Assembly (NCBI GenBank): GCA_012295275.1
Contig: CM022679.1
Span: forward strand, 28,309,164 to 28,345,663
Length of the DNA stretch: 36,500 bases
Source of the DNA: Chrysomallon squamiferum
Lineage: Eukaryota; Mollusca; Gastropoda; Neomphalida; Peltospiridae
Direction: 5' to 3'
The notes below the pieces were generated by a model, which worked only from the letters and a program-made list of their open reading frames with translations, did not search any database and was not told the DNA's origin. Positions 12,301 to 22,312 of the stretch are shown piece after piece; the first letter of the stretch is position 1, and each line of letters opens with the position of its first letter. Position numbers and translations under genes: made by a program.

Positions 12301-15300
12301 TACTCTGAACAAGGTACATTTTCTTTTAATCAAACTTGGAAATTTAAAGTAGTATATTTATCATCATAACACTTTGATGAAACATCTGATTACAAAATTA
12401 AAATAAATAAATAATGAAAATGAAGAATTTGGAATTGTGATTAAAATCTATTTCCATTATATTTTCTGTACATTTCTTGGTCTGCAATCTGGTGAATAAC
12501 TTGACTGAATTGAAATCTTTGATTTTTCAGAATAACTTGACTGAATTGAAATCTTTGATTTTTCAGAATAAATTGACTGAATTGAAATCTTTGATTTTTC
12601 AGAATAACTTGACTGAATTGAAATCTTTGATTTTTCAGAATAAATTGACTGAATTGAAATCTTTGATTTTTCAGAATAAATTGACTGAATTGAAATCTTT
12701 GATTTTTCAGAATAACTTGACTGAATTGAAATCATTTGGCACACCACCGCCTGCTGTGTCCAATGTCACAGCTGCTGTGATGGTTCTTCTGGCTCCTGGC
12801 AATAAAATACCCAAAGATCGAAGCTGGAAAGCAGCAAAAGCTACCATTATGAGCAAGGTATTTGTAGTCTGATTCTGATGTAGTGAAATCACTGAAAATT
12901 AATAATCAAGGGATAACAAATGTCTAGAATATATTGCAAAAAGGAATTAGAATATAAAAGGACTGTATAAAATGTGAGAATCCTAAATAATGTTGAAAGA
13001 AGAAACTGATTAAGTACTGATATATTTTTTCAGGTTGATCAATTCTTGGATAATCTTATCAATTATGACAAGGACAACATTCATGAAAATAACTTGAAAG
13101 CCATTCAACCTTACCTTGATGACCCTGAATTTGATCCAGATAACATTCGTGGGAAATCCTTTGCTGCTGCTGGTTTGTGTTCATGGGTTGTGAACATTGT
13201 GCAGTACTACAGAGTATACTGTACAGTAGAACCCAAGAGAATGGCTCTGAAAGCTGCCACTGATGAATTGGCTGCTGCCCGTGAAAAACTGCGTGGTATC
13301 AAAGCAAAAGTTGCTGAATTGGAAGCTACTCTAGCAAAATGTCAGGCAGAATTTGAAAGAGCTACTTCTGAGAAATTGCGCTGTCAACAAGAAGCTGAGA
13401 CTACTGCTAAAACAATTGAGCTGGCCAACCGTTTGGTGGGTGGATTGGCATCAGAAAATGTCAGATGGGCAGAATCAATTGAAAATTTTCGCTTCCAAGA
13501 AAAAAGTTTGCCAGGTGATGTTTTAATGATCACTGCATTTGTATCTTATGTTGGATGTTTCGTAAAGTCGTATCGTGTGGACTTGATGGACAATCACTGG
13601 CTGCCATTTCTTAAAGGTCTGAAACATCCTATCCCAGTGTCTGAAGGTTTGGATCCCCTTACTTTACTGATTGATGATGCTATTGTGGCAACATGGAATA
13701 ACGAAGGGTTGCCAGGAGACAGGATGTCCACTGAGAATGCCACAATCCTCACAAACAGTGAGCGTTGGCCTTTAATGATTGATCCTCAGCTTCAAGGCAT
13801 CAAGTGGATCAAGAGCAAATATGGAGCTGAACTCAAAGTAGTGCGTCTTGGCCAGAAAGGTTACTTGGATACAATAGAGAATGCCATTCAGTCAGGAGAC
13901 ACTGTGTTAATAGAAAACATAGGTGAAGACATGGATCCAGTCCTGGACCATGTGATGGGTCGTAACACAATCAAGAAAGGTCGGGCCATTAAAATGGGTG
14001 ACAAGGAAGTTGAGTATCACAAAGATTTCAGAATGATTCTTCAAACAAAACTAGCCAATCCTCACTACAAACCTGAAATGCAAGCTCAGGCCACTTTGAT
14101 TAATTTCACTGTCACTAGAGATGGTTTGGAAGATCAGCTTCTTGGCGAGGTTGTCAGTAAAGAAAGGCCTGATCTTGAAAAAATGAAAAGTGACCTAACA
14201 CGTCAACAGAATGAATTCAAAATTACCTTGAAAGAACTTGAAGACAATCTTCTTGCACGTCTGTCTGCTGCTGAAGGAAACTTCCTGGGTGACTATGCAC
14301 TTGTAGAAAATCTGGAAACAACAAAAAGAACAGCAGCTGAAATTGAAGTGAAGGCTGAGCAAGCCAAACAGACAGAAATAGATATCAACACTGCACGAGA
14401 GAATTACCGTCCAGCTGCTGCCCGTGCATCTCTTCTGTATTTCATCATGAATGATCTTCACAAGATTAATCCTATGTATCAGTTCTCTCTGAAGGTAGGC
14501 TGATAAATTTTTGAAGATATTAGGTGATCAAAAACAGTGTTAAAAGCAAATGTTATAAGTACTTAATAACTCAGATTATAGGATTATTTCTATTCAGTGT
14601 CAGTATATTAATAGATGATATGTTCTCTATAGAAGATAATCTGAAAATGTTTATTGATCTGATATTACTAATTTTTATAAAAGTATTTTGTTTTTTAATT
14701 TTTTTAAATCAAACACATTTTGGGGGAACAAGATTTGTTCTGTTTATATGAGAATCAAACCTCTTAATGTTTAATTTTTTTGTTATTTTATTTTTTTATT
14801 TCAGGCCTTCAGTGTGGTATTTAACAAGGCTATTGATCGAGCAGAGCCTGCTGAAGAGGTGAAACAAAGAGTTATCAATTTGATTGATTGCATCAGCTAT
14901 TCAGTGTTCATCTACACAACCAGAGGCTTGTTTGAGAAGGACAAACTTGTTTTTACCACACAGATGTCTTTCACTGTAAGTTAAGCTCCTTTGGTTTAGT
15001 TTCCTGCTGTCACTTTCCTGTTTCCTACTGCTATCATTATAACATGTTTTTCTTCTTCTTTTTTTTTTGTCTTTCTTTTTTTCATTTCTGTTTTAGATAA
15101 ATATTAATATTTCTATAGTTTATAAGGACAGGTTTAATCCCATTAATTTCATTATATACAAACTGAACAAAAGATAAAATGTAAGAAAGTAATTTATTTT
15201 ATATTAATTAAAATATTTGTTTTTAATGTTTTAGATCCTACTGAAGAGTAAGGAGCTGAATCCAGTGGAACTGGACTTCTTGCTTCGGTTTCCTTCAGCT

Positions 15301-18300
15301 GCAAATGTCACAACACCAGTCGATTTTCTGAGCAACTTATCCTGGGGTGGAATAAAGGTAAGTACTGTTTTCTAACCTTGCAATATGCATATACAAGGAA
15401 CAGAATGTCTGAACTCTCTAATTATTATTTTTGGTTTATGATCAAAGACTACTACAAACCTGCACCATGACTTGAAGGATTGCAATCCTTTGTAGAGCTA
15501 CACTGATAAAGTTAATAGATATCACTATGTAAGAACCACAATTTCTAAACTTTCCTCCTCATTTAATATTAAGCATTTCTAATACAAGAATGGACAGGAC
15601 TGAATTTTCTGACACTGCTTGAATCCATTGAAGTTTTATGGGTTACAAGTATGAATGTTTAGCAATGTTGACTAAATATAATGTCACTGGACCTAAAGAT
15701 GACAGAACTAATGAATGTTTTGTTTATTCATTGTAGAACTTGGCAAGTATGGAAGAGTTCCGAAATTTGGACAGAGACATTGAAGGATCTGCAAAAAGAT
15801 GGAAGAAATTTGTTGAGAGTGAATGTCCAGAAAAAGAAAAGTTTCCACAGGAATGGAAAAATAAAACTGCTTTACAGAAACTTTGTATGATGAGAGCACT
15901 CCGCCCTGACAGGATGACTTATGCTGTGAGGTAATTAAAGATTAAATACTTTACATCTCATGCCTAGCTCAAATAGTTTAGCATTTTGATAGTTGATTCG
16001 AAGTAATAATTTCAATATATTACACTTAAAATAACTGAACCATTCAAACATTCATCCAAAAACATTAAAGTAAGCATTAATTTGAATACATCTAATGTTT
16101 ATGTAGGTGCTGTATTAAAATAATTTTTCTCTATTTCACCAATAACTATTGTTTAACAAGATGACTTACTTTAACCACTTTGATAAATTTATGTACAAAT
16201 ACTGTGTTATAATTAGAAAATATCTTGAAAATTATTTTTGTTTGCATGTTGTCAAAAAAACAATTCCTTTAGTTTATCTACTCCATAAAGAACATAAACA
16301 GCTAATGTGTTCAGTTTATTATATTAGGAGTTGTAAACAGAAGACACCCAAGTAAAACTATTTCTTAATAGAAATGTTTGATTGTTATACTTTACTACCA
16401 GCTAAAACTGGATTATTTTTTAACATTTTTGTTTACAGAAACTTCATTGAAGAAAAACTTGGATCTAAATATGTTGAAGGCAGAGCTGTTGAATTTGCCA
16501 AATCTTTTGAAGAATCTGGCCCTGGCATCCCAATATTCTTCATCCTTTCACCTGGTGTTGACCCTTTGAAGGATGTAGAAGCTCTTGGAAAGAAACTGAA
16601 CTTCTCTGATGAATGCAAAAACTTCCATAACATATCTCTGGGTCAGGGACAAGAAATTGTTGCCGAGCAAGCAATGGATGTGGCAGCAAAAGAAGGACAC
16701 TGGGTTGTTTTGCAGGTTTGATTTTTCTGTAATAAATAGGTGATAATCATGAAGACTGTTAATAGTTTTGGTTTAGATACATTATTGTAAGTATTATTTG
16801 AACAAGAAAGTAATTTTTTAAAAGGCCATAAATATTCTTTAAATATATTTTATTACAAATGAGTTACAAATTCAATTTATTCAATTTATTTTTATTTTTT
16901 TATATATCAGAATGTCCATCTTGTTGCTAAATGGTTATCCAACTTGGAGAAAAAGTTGGAACAGTACAGCAGTGATGCACATGATGATTACCGGGTGTTT
17001 ATCAGTGCCGAACCCGCTGGTACCCCGGAAACACATATCATACCCCAAGGTATCCTGGAGACAGCTATCAAGATAACAAATGAGCCACCTACAGGCATGC
17101 ATGCCAATCTGCACAAAGCTCTTGACAACTTCACCCAGGACACTTTGGAAATGTGTGCACGAGAAAGTGAATTCAAATCAATTTTGTTTTCCCTTTGTTA
17201 CTTCCATGCTGTTGTCTGTGAGAGGCGAAAGTTTGGGCCCCAGGGATGGAACAGAGTGTATCCATACAACACAGGTGATTTGTCTATCAGTGTGAATGTC
17301 TTGTACAACTACCTAGAAGCAAATCCCAAGGTTCCATGGGAAGATCTGCGATATTTGTTTGGAGAGATTATGTACGGTGGACACATCACTGATGACTGGG
17401 ATCGACGTTTGTGTAGGACATACCTGGAAGTGTATATGCACCCTGACATGGTAAGCTTTGTTATTTACTGAATATTTATGTGATTGTGTATTTGCTTTTT
17501 TGTTGTTTTACTTTACCAAAGATATGTTCTAATGATGTTGTTTTTTGCATCTTCTGTAAGGAATTTTTGTCAGTATTACACCAGCATTTTAATTATACAT
17601 TCAGTAATCTGTGAACTGAATATAGTTATTAAATAAGGATTTTTCATTATGTTGTCATTGAAGGAATAATAGTTGTTTGTTTTAAGTAAATTACTGAATT
17701 ACGGATATATTTATTCCCTATAGCTTGATGGAGAACTGTATCTTGCTCCTGGTTTTCCTATTCCTCCAAACTCTGACTACAAAGGCTACCATAACTACAT
17801 TGATGAATGTCTGCCACCTGAGAGTCCATACTTATATGGTCTACATCCTAATGCTGAAATAGAATTCTTAACAACAACATCTGAGAATCTTTTCCGTACA
17901 GTGTTTGAGATGCAGCCAAGAGATGCAGGTGCTGGTGCTGGAGCAGGAATCAGTCGAGAAGAAAAGGTCTGTTGTCTTTTAGAATTTATTGGTGTCCTCT
18001 AATCAGTTGGAATGTTAATTAGTGAATATTATAATAAATATGTTCTTAACTAGCATAAACTTCTACAGAATGGTTCTTACATCCAAAAACATGAGAAATC
18101 TTGCTTATTGTTTGACATTAGTAATGGCAGATATATATCACCTTTTGTTGTAATCTGTTTATGCTATATACTTGAACATGTATTAATAACATTTGAAAGT
18201 GATGTAATAAGGAGACTGACAAGATATATATTTTTGTACATAACATGTATATGTAATCTTTGGTATTACAGATGAAGAATATGCTGGATGAAATTACAGA

Positions 18301-19373
18301 AAAATTGCCAGATGAATTCAACATGATAGAATTGATGGGTAAGGTGCCACCAGAGGAAAGAACACCATATGTTGTGGTTGCCTTCCAAGAATGTGAACGC
18401 ATGAACATGCTAACCAATGAAATTAGACGATCCCTTAAAGAGCTTGACTTGGGATTAAAGGTACAATTTTTTCTTAATAACTTTTTACTTCTATTCTTTA
18501 GGAACTGATGTTGCATAAATCAGATTATGGTTGTTATTATATTTGTATTTATTATTATTATTATTATTTCAAATTCTTAATTTGTGTTTCTGGTCTTTCA
18601 GATAAACTTCATATAGGTGTTTGTTAGTGACTATGCAATATGTAAATTGGTAATCATCTCAACAATGTATATATGCTGTGGAATTTATTATTATTTTCTA
18701 TTATTAAAATGTTCGGTTTTTCATAACATTTTAAAATATTTCATTGCCACTATAGGGTGAATTAACAATCACAGCTGACATGGAAGAACTTGGCAACAGT
18801 CTTTTCTTGGACACAGTACCAAGCACCTGGGCTAATCGTGCCTATCCATCTCTCTATACACTTGGTGTATGGTATCCTGACCTGCTTCAAAGAGTTAAAG
18901 AACTTGAGACTTGGACAACAGACTTCCAACTTCCAGCAGCTGTGTGGCTTGGAGGTTTCTTCAATCCTCAGTCCTTCCTCACAGCCATTATGCAGCAGAT
19001 GGCTCGCAAGAATGAATGGCCTCTGGACAGAATGTTCCTACAGTGTGATGTGACCAAGAAGACACGTGAAGATATGGCAGGACCTCCTAGAGAAGGTGCT
19101 TATGTCCATGGACTGTACATGGAAGGAGCAAGATGGGACACCCAGACAGGAATGATAGCTGAATCAAGACTCAAGGAACTAACCCCAGCAATGCCAGTGA
19201 TGTTCATCAAGGCAATTCCAGTGGATCGGGTTGACCCAAGGAACGTCTATGAATGTCCAGTATACAAGACCAAGTCCAGAGGGCCAACTTTTGTCTGGAC
19301 ATTCAATCTGAAGACAAAAGAAAAAGCCAGCAAATGGATTCTTGGAGGCGTTGCTCTTCTGTTGCAAGTCTAA
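1..19373 (+). CDS. DNAH9: Outer-arm axonemal dynein heavy chain, beta type (partial, 34 exons, 5' end missing)
   Basis: This is the motor subunit of the ciliary outer dynein arm. It hydrolyses ATP in an AAA+ ring to slide axonemal doublet microtubules. Conceptual splicing at GT-AG sites with consistent phase gives about 3117 residues, against roughly 4450-4490 for full-length family members, so the tail N-terminus lies left of the window. P-loops are visible in AAA1 (GPAGTGKT), AAA2 (GLAGTGKS), AAA3 (GNAGTGKT) and AAA4 (GVGGSGKQ). The stalk and the C-terminus ending GGVALLLQV are also present. Family-specific stretches such as [24 protein letters not shown] and [17 protein letters not shown] place it in the DNAH9/11/17 group. 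The AAA4 region ([22 protein letters not shown]) looks most like DNAH9, but a phylogeny is needed to exclude DNAH17. The reading frame is intact except for a 2-base shift in exon 21. Confidence 0.96.
3615..6014 (+). CDS. DNAH9: Dynein exons 8-12: AAA1, main ATPase site
   Basis: Exons: 3615-3771, 3995-4257, 4757-4895, 5289-5381, 5820-6014. The Walker A motif GPAGTGKT lies at 3670-3693 (residues about 500-507 of the partial protein) and Walker B CFDEFNRI at 4043-4066. Next come the sensor block [11 protein letters not shown] and [16 protein letters not shown], whose R codon is split across the exon 9/10 junction. Exon 11 (93 nt) carries [15 protein letters not shown] and exon 12 carries [23 protein letters not shown]1 is the principal hydrolysis site of axonemal dyneins, and every catalytic residue I can check is present, so this module looks functional. 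Exon 12 ends [10 protein letters not shown], the usual linker to AAA2. Confidence 0.95.
6373..8023 (+). CDS. DNAH9: Dynein exons 13-16: AAA2 and start of AAA3
   Basis: Exons: 6373-6583, 6825-7101, 7400-7682, 7850-8023. Walker A GLAGTGKS is at 6424-6447 (residues about 781-788). The Walker B-like block [20 protein letters not shown] and the [18 protein letters not shown] segment are in exon 14. The exon 13/14 junction splits a Gly codon, and exon 14/15 splits the Pro of LGWNP. The exon 15 acceptor is TTTTTAAG at 7399, chosen because it restores [14 protein letters not shown]; an AG a few tens of bases upstream (7379) would put extra, unconserved residues here. AAA2 normally binds but does not turn over nucleotide. 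Exon 16 carries [18 protein letters not shown], the conserved AAA2-AAA3 connector. Confidence 0.94.
8316..10013 (+). CDS. DNAH9: Dynein exons 17-20: AAA3 regulatory ATPase module
   Basis: Exons: 8316-8621, 8861-9028, 9179-9418, 9852-10013, all phase 0. Walker A GNAGTGKT is at 8403-8426 (residues about 1108-1115) and Walker [13 protein letters not shown] is at the end of exon 17. The [10 protein letters not shown] segment precedes it, and [20 protein letters not shown] spans the exon 18/19 junction. [16 protein letters not shown] spans exons 19/20. AAA3 nucleotide state gates AAA1-driven release from microtubules in dyneins. Nothing is missing. The long + strand frame running through the exon 20 donor into the following intron (10014-10212) is read-through, not coding: the next exon begins at 10213 after TTTTCAG. 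Confidence 0.94.
10213..11244 (+). CDS. DNAH9: Dynein exons 21-22: AAA4, with a 2-base frameshift in exon 21
   Basis: Exons: 10213-10838 and 11083-11244. Walker A GVGGSGKQ is at 10459-10482 (residues about 1453-1460), followed by [20 protein letters not shown] and [20 protein letters not shown]. After DTRE the frame is broken. The genome has six A at 10790-10795 where the family's RENCW needs four. After the run, a different frame reads [15 protein letters not shown], which joins [19 protein letters not shown] in exon 22. Exon 21 is 626 nt, two more than a phase-0/phase-0 exon allows. Read literally, the protein would stop at TGA 11123-11125, losing the stalk, AAA5 and AAA6. A homopolymer assembly error is the simplest explanation because everything downstream is intact; a real null allele is the alternative. 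Confidence 0.9.
11453..12857 (+). CDS. DNAH9: Dynein exons 23-25: stalk coiled coil 1 and start of microtubule-binding domain
   Basis: Exons: 11453-11686, 12053-12313, 12711-12857 (canonical choice). Exon 23 carries [19 protein letters not shown] and then a charged helix. Exon 24 is continuous heptad-rich coiled coil ([20 protein letters not shown] to [10 protein letters not shown]). Exon 25 starts [16 protein letters not shown], where coiled coil 1 gives way at the prolines to the microtubule-binding domain. The acceptor at 12710 was chosen because family members read NTLNK-(T/N)NLTELKSFG with no insertion. Five further in-frame acceptors upstream in the 36-bp repeat are possible and would each add a multiple of 12 residues. 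The stalk transmits nucleotide state to the microtubule-binding tip by sliding of its two helices. Confidence 0.93.
12495..12733 (+). repeat. 36-bp tandem repeat: six full copies plus 23 bp, each with a 3' splice site
   Basis: Copies start at 12495, 12531, 12567, 12603, 12639 and 12675; a partial seventh begins at 12711 and is the first 23 bases of exon 25. Copies are identical except base 6 (AATAAC in copies 1, 2, 4 and 7; AATAAA in 3, 5 and 6). Each ends GATTTTTCAG, so there are six AG acceptors, at 12530, 12566, 12602, 12638, 12674 and 12710. Each copy also has TTGAC, a branch-point-like motif whose A lies about 25 nt before the AG. The period is 12 codons without a stop, so all acceptors are in frame. 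The unit is made of intron end plus exon start. Near-identity implies recent expansion and probable copy-number polymorphism. Confidence 0.97.
13034..15357 (+). CDS. DNAH9: Dynein exons 26-28: microtubule-binding domain, coiled coil 2, AAA5
   Basis: Exons: 13034-14494, 14805-14975, 15235-15357, all phase 0. Exon 26 is exceptionally long (1461 nt, 487 residues). It holds the rest of the microtubule-binding domain ([18 protein letters not shown]), then coiled coil 2 from [20 protein letters not shown] to about [22 protein letters not shown]5 follows with [34 protein letters not shown] and [20 protein letters not shown]5 lacks a classical P-loop (LPGDVLMI in its place), as is usual for dyneins. 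A second helical segment follows ([20 protein letters not shown], the strut or buttress region), ending [20 protein letters not shown]. Exon 27 continues with [15 protein letters not shown]. Confidence 0.95.
15737..19373 (+). CDS. DNAH9: Dynein exons 29-34: AAA6, C-terminal domain and stop codon
   Basis: Exons: 15737-15930, 16439-16715, 16911-17450, 17724-17966, 18272-18460, 18756-19373. The exon 29/30 junction splits the Arg codon of [18 protein letters not shown]6 contains [40 protein letters not shown] and [16 protein letters not shown]. The C-terminal region has [37 protein letters not shown] and [19 protein letters not shown]. Exon 32 ends with a short Gly-Ala run before REEK, a stretch that varies in the family. 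Exon 34 carries [20 protein letters not shown] and [20 protein letters not shown] and ends in TAA at 19371-19373. The C-terminus length matches other axonemal heavy chains, so the 3' end of the gene is complete. Confidence 0.95.
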
Positions 19374-19559
19374 AGTGACAACTAAAATAATACCATCTCT
19401 ATTGTTTTTTTTTTTTGAAGTTAAATTTGCTGCATGAACATTTCTTATTTAATTCCAGTTATTGACTTATACATTTCTGTGTGCTTCTTTTGAGTACTAA
19501 TTATACAAACATTATATTGTTAGTGTTTACTTTTTTAAAATGTTTATTCATTGTAGATT

Positions 19560-19565
19560 AATAAA
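19560..19565 (+). terminator. Proximal poly(A) signal AATAAA
   Basis: AATAAA lies 187 bases after the stop, followed about 20 bases on by a GT-rich element (CGGTTTGTG). It is a plausible early cleavage signal, but AATAAA is frequent by chance in sequence this AT-rich. Confidence 0.4.
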
Positions 19566-20147
19566 TTTAACTTGGTGCAAGTCGGTTTGTGAAAATGATG
19601 CTTCACTTCTATCCTTACTATGCATTAGTCCAGACAGTGCTTTAACAATTACTGGCTTATTTCCATTTCTGTCATTAGTTATAAAAAAACTTAATATTTT
19701 AAAACTATAGTCAGGTGCTGAAAACTACAAACATACTTTATTTATAGAAAAATAACATACATATTACATGAGGAGAGTAAATTAGAAGACATTTAAGAAG
19801 AAAAAGAAAAAAATATTTTTTAAACTGAATAAATGTTCATTAATCACCATCTTTAATAATATTTTGATGTCTTCCTGCTTTGAGTAATCACTATTTATAG
19901 TATTGTTTATGGTTTTAAGAAAAAAAAAATTCTTAATGAAAAAATAGCAATGCAAATTATATGTTATTTACTAATATACATGTTGAATATATCTTATATG
20001 TTGCAAATTATTTCCAATACAAATATATATGTATTTATATATTTATATTTTTAGTTTGACTGTGATATTAAAACTATATTTATTATAACATTTGCCAAAA
20101 TTGTTGTAGTTACTGAATTTATACCATACAGTTTGTGCTAAACATTT

Positions 20148-20153
20148 AATAAA
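20148..20153 (+). terminator. Distal poly(A) signal AATAAA
   Basis: AATAAA is followed after about 15-25 bases by a strong T/GT-rich stretch (TTTTGACTTTGTTGTGTTT), the classical downstream element arrangement. This is the better of the two candidate ends of the dynein mRNA. Confidence 0.5.
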
Positions 20154-20180
20154 ACTGCTGTTAAATACTTTTGACTTTGT

Positions 20181-20700
20181 TGTGTTTAATACAATTAATT
20201 TAATTACAAAGACATAGGTTATTCATCATGAATATCTTGTGCATGTATGCACACTTAAACATTTAAAATTTTACACAGAATTGTTTCTTCCAACCTTGTT
20301 CAAGAATTCCAATCAAACATTTTTTTTCAGTGGAGGAAATTGTACTTATAATGTTTTTTTTCTTTTCCCCTTTTTATTATTTGTTGCCTTCCCAAAAAAC
20401 ATTACATAATAATAATAAAAACAAAACGAAAAACAAATATTATTTTAAAATTCAGTCTACACTTTACATCAGAATGTCTAGTGTTCCAAACAAACATATC
20501 TCAAAAGAATATGTACATCTCAGTGCATCCTATTAAGTACAATACATAAGTCTCATTTTTGTTACTTCTCTTTTTTCCCACCTTTTTTTTTTTTTTAACA
20601 GATTTAACTCAAATATTCAAAAAAAATATATATATTTTTCTTTTTAGCACAAATATTTTTCATTATATATACAAATTATTATACAAAAATATTCTAAAAA
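20181..20700. other. AT-rich intergenic DNA
   Basis: I see no gene here. Short frames exist (for example 20330-20536 and 20559-20765, + strand) but consist of homopolymer-driven residues (runs of Phe, Lys, Asn, Ile) and have no family features. Confidence 0.5.
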
Positions 20701-20714
20701 TTAAAAAAAATTTC

Positions 20715-21045
20715 AGTAGAGGATTTAAGTATTCTATACATATAAACATTTTCAATCCATTATAGTTAAATATTCTATACAAATAAACATTTTTCAGTAG
20801 AGTATATTGAAATATTTAGAAAATAAACATTTTCAATAAAGCATTAAGTTTTCTGTACAAATAAACATTTTCAAAAGAGCATTTAAGTATTTCACATAAA
20901 TATTTTCAATTCAGCATATTTACTTAAATATTCTATAAAATAAATATTTTTCTATACATTATTTAGGTATTCTCTACACATGACATTTTCATATGCAGTA
21001 AAATAAACATTTCCAATAGAGTATTTAAATATTCTTTAAGATAAA
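20715..21045. repeat. Diverged tandem repeat, period about 40 bp
   Basis: The core ATAAACATTTTCA or a close variant recurs at about 20742, 20783, 20823, 20861 and 20896 (spacing 35-41) and more weakly to about 21020. Between cores is a variable stretch resembling AGTAGAGCATTTAAGTATTCTATACAA. Copies differ by substitutions and small indels, so this is an old array. Confidence 0.7.
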
Positions 21046-21404
21046 ATATGCAAACCATATATTCAACAGAGCATAGATAATACATATATATATATACTTG
21101 CAATAGAGCAAGTTTTATTATTCTTCAGAGATAAATGTTTTTCATCAAAACTGAATTCTTTTACATGTTTTATGGCAGAGTTTTAGAAGTCTATAAAGAT
21201 TTACATTTTTCATTTTAATATTTAAGCATTTTTTCCCCACATTTTACTTCATATCATGTTTTCACATTCTTTTAGATGGTAAAATTTCAAAATTCACACC
21301 AGTTGGCATATTGTAATTATACACTGCAGTGAAATTAATTTTAAAAACACAAATTTTCTAAGTATTAGCAAAGAATTCCCTTCCATAAATTAACACTACA
21401 CACT

Positions 21405-21560
21405 CAAAGTAACACACACATACATCATTGTAGATATATAGATATATATATATGCCAATGACTGGAAAAAGAACCTCGAGGCAATAACTGTTAAACATCT
21501 TTTACACGACACTCACAAATACACATACATACACATATATGCACATACACACACATGCCA
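21405..21560. repeat. Compound CA / TA / CATA microsatellite patches
   Basis: Two simple-sequence patches (about 21409-21452 and 21510-21558) of ACAC, ATAT and ACATACAT flank about 55 bases of unique sequence. There is no coding potential. Confidence 0.7.
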
Positions 21561-22189
21561 CACTGACAGACAGTCATGTTCTATTATTTATGTATTAAAA
21601 AGAAAACGAGAAATCAATTCATTTTTTTTATTCCATTATTAATTGCGAATGAATAGTACATGTCAATGAATATTGCATACACAAATGTGTGACTAAATTC
21701 TCAGTTTCAGTTTCTAAATAATTTGCTCAACAATAAGGAATAAATATGTTTCACTTACATAATTAAGAATACTGTGACAGTGTACACTGATTAAAATTAA
21801 AAGTTCTGATTGTAAATGATCCTACAGTGTTTATAATATTTTCAGTAAAAATCTTTAACAAAATAAATAATTGTGAATTAGCTAATAGTAAACCTATAGT
21901 GATTTATTTGAAATATGTAAGAATCAGTACTCTGCAGGTACAGATCAAACTAATGTGACTCTCAGTGTTTCTGAGATGTCTGTATTCAAACACTTGGTAC
22001 AAAGGTGAAAGAAATCTGCTCACTATATGTAAATAATTGCTGCAACTCTCTACAATCACAGCTGTGATCTTTACAGCAGAAACACTGCATGTCCAGTAGA
22101 TGTTATTTATAATAAATTATTGAATCATGGTTCAGTGAGGTAACAATATATGTTGAGATCTATTTTCTCTAAAATTTAATTTCACTCAT

Positions 22190-22312
22190 TCTTATGTGTG
22201 TGTTTAGATGTGTGCATATAGACAAACGCACACAAACACACACACATTCATTCATTCATAAGTACATAGACAGACAGATACACATCCAAACATACATATG
22301 TATATACATATT
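22190..22312. repeat. Compound TG / CA / ATTC / CAGA microsatellite
   Basis: Adjacent short runs of TGTG, CACA, ATTCATTC, GACAGACA and ATACATAC form an imperfect compound microsatellite. Nothing else is recognisable. Confidence 0.65.

Larger units (their letters stand above)
19374..20180 (+). other. 3' UTR of the dynein gene
   Basis: AT-rich sequence follows the stop codon with no further coding potential. The end is set by the second of two AATAAA signals and the GU-rich stretch after it. The extent is an inference; no transcript end can be seen directly. Confidence 0.6.

Noticed and set aside
12530-12675. CRISPR-like or mobile-element interpretation of the 36-bp repeat
   Set aside because: Units are directly abutting with no spacers, in an animal intron, and contain exon sequence; it is a tandem duplication.
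12457-12747. 96-codon minus-strand frame with repeated [10 protein letters not shown] units
   Set aside because: It is the antisense of the 36-bp repeat in intron 24/exon 25. A 36-bp period keeps any frame open on both strands, and there is no independent evidence of antisense coding.
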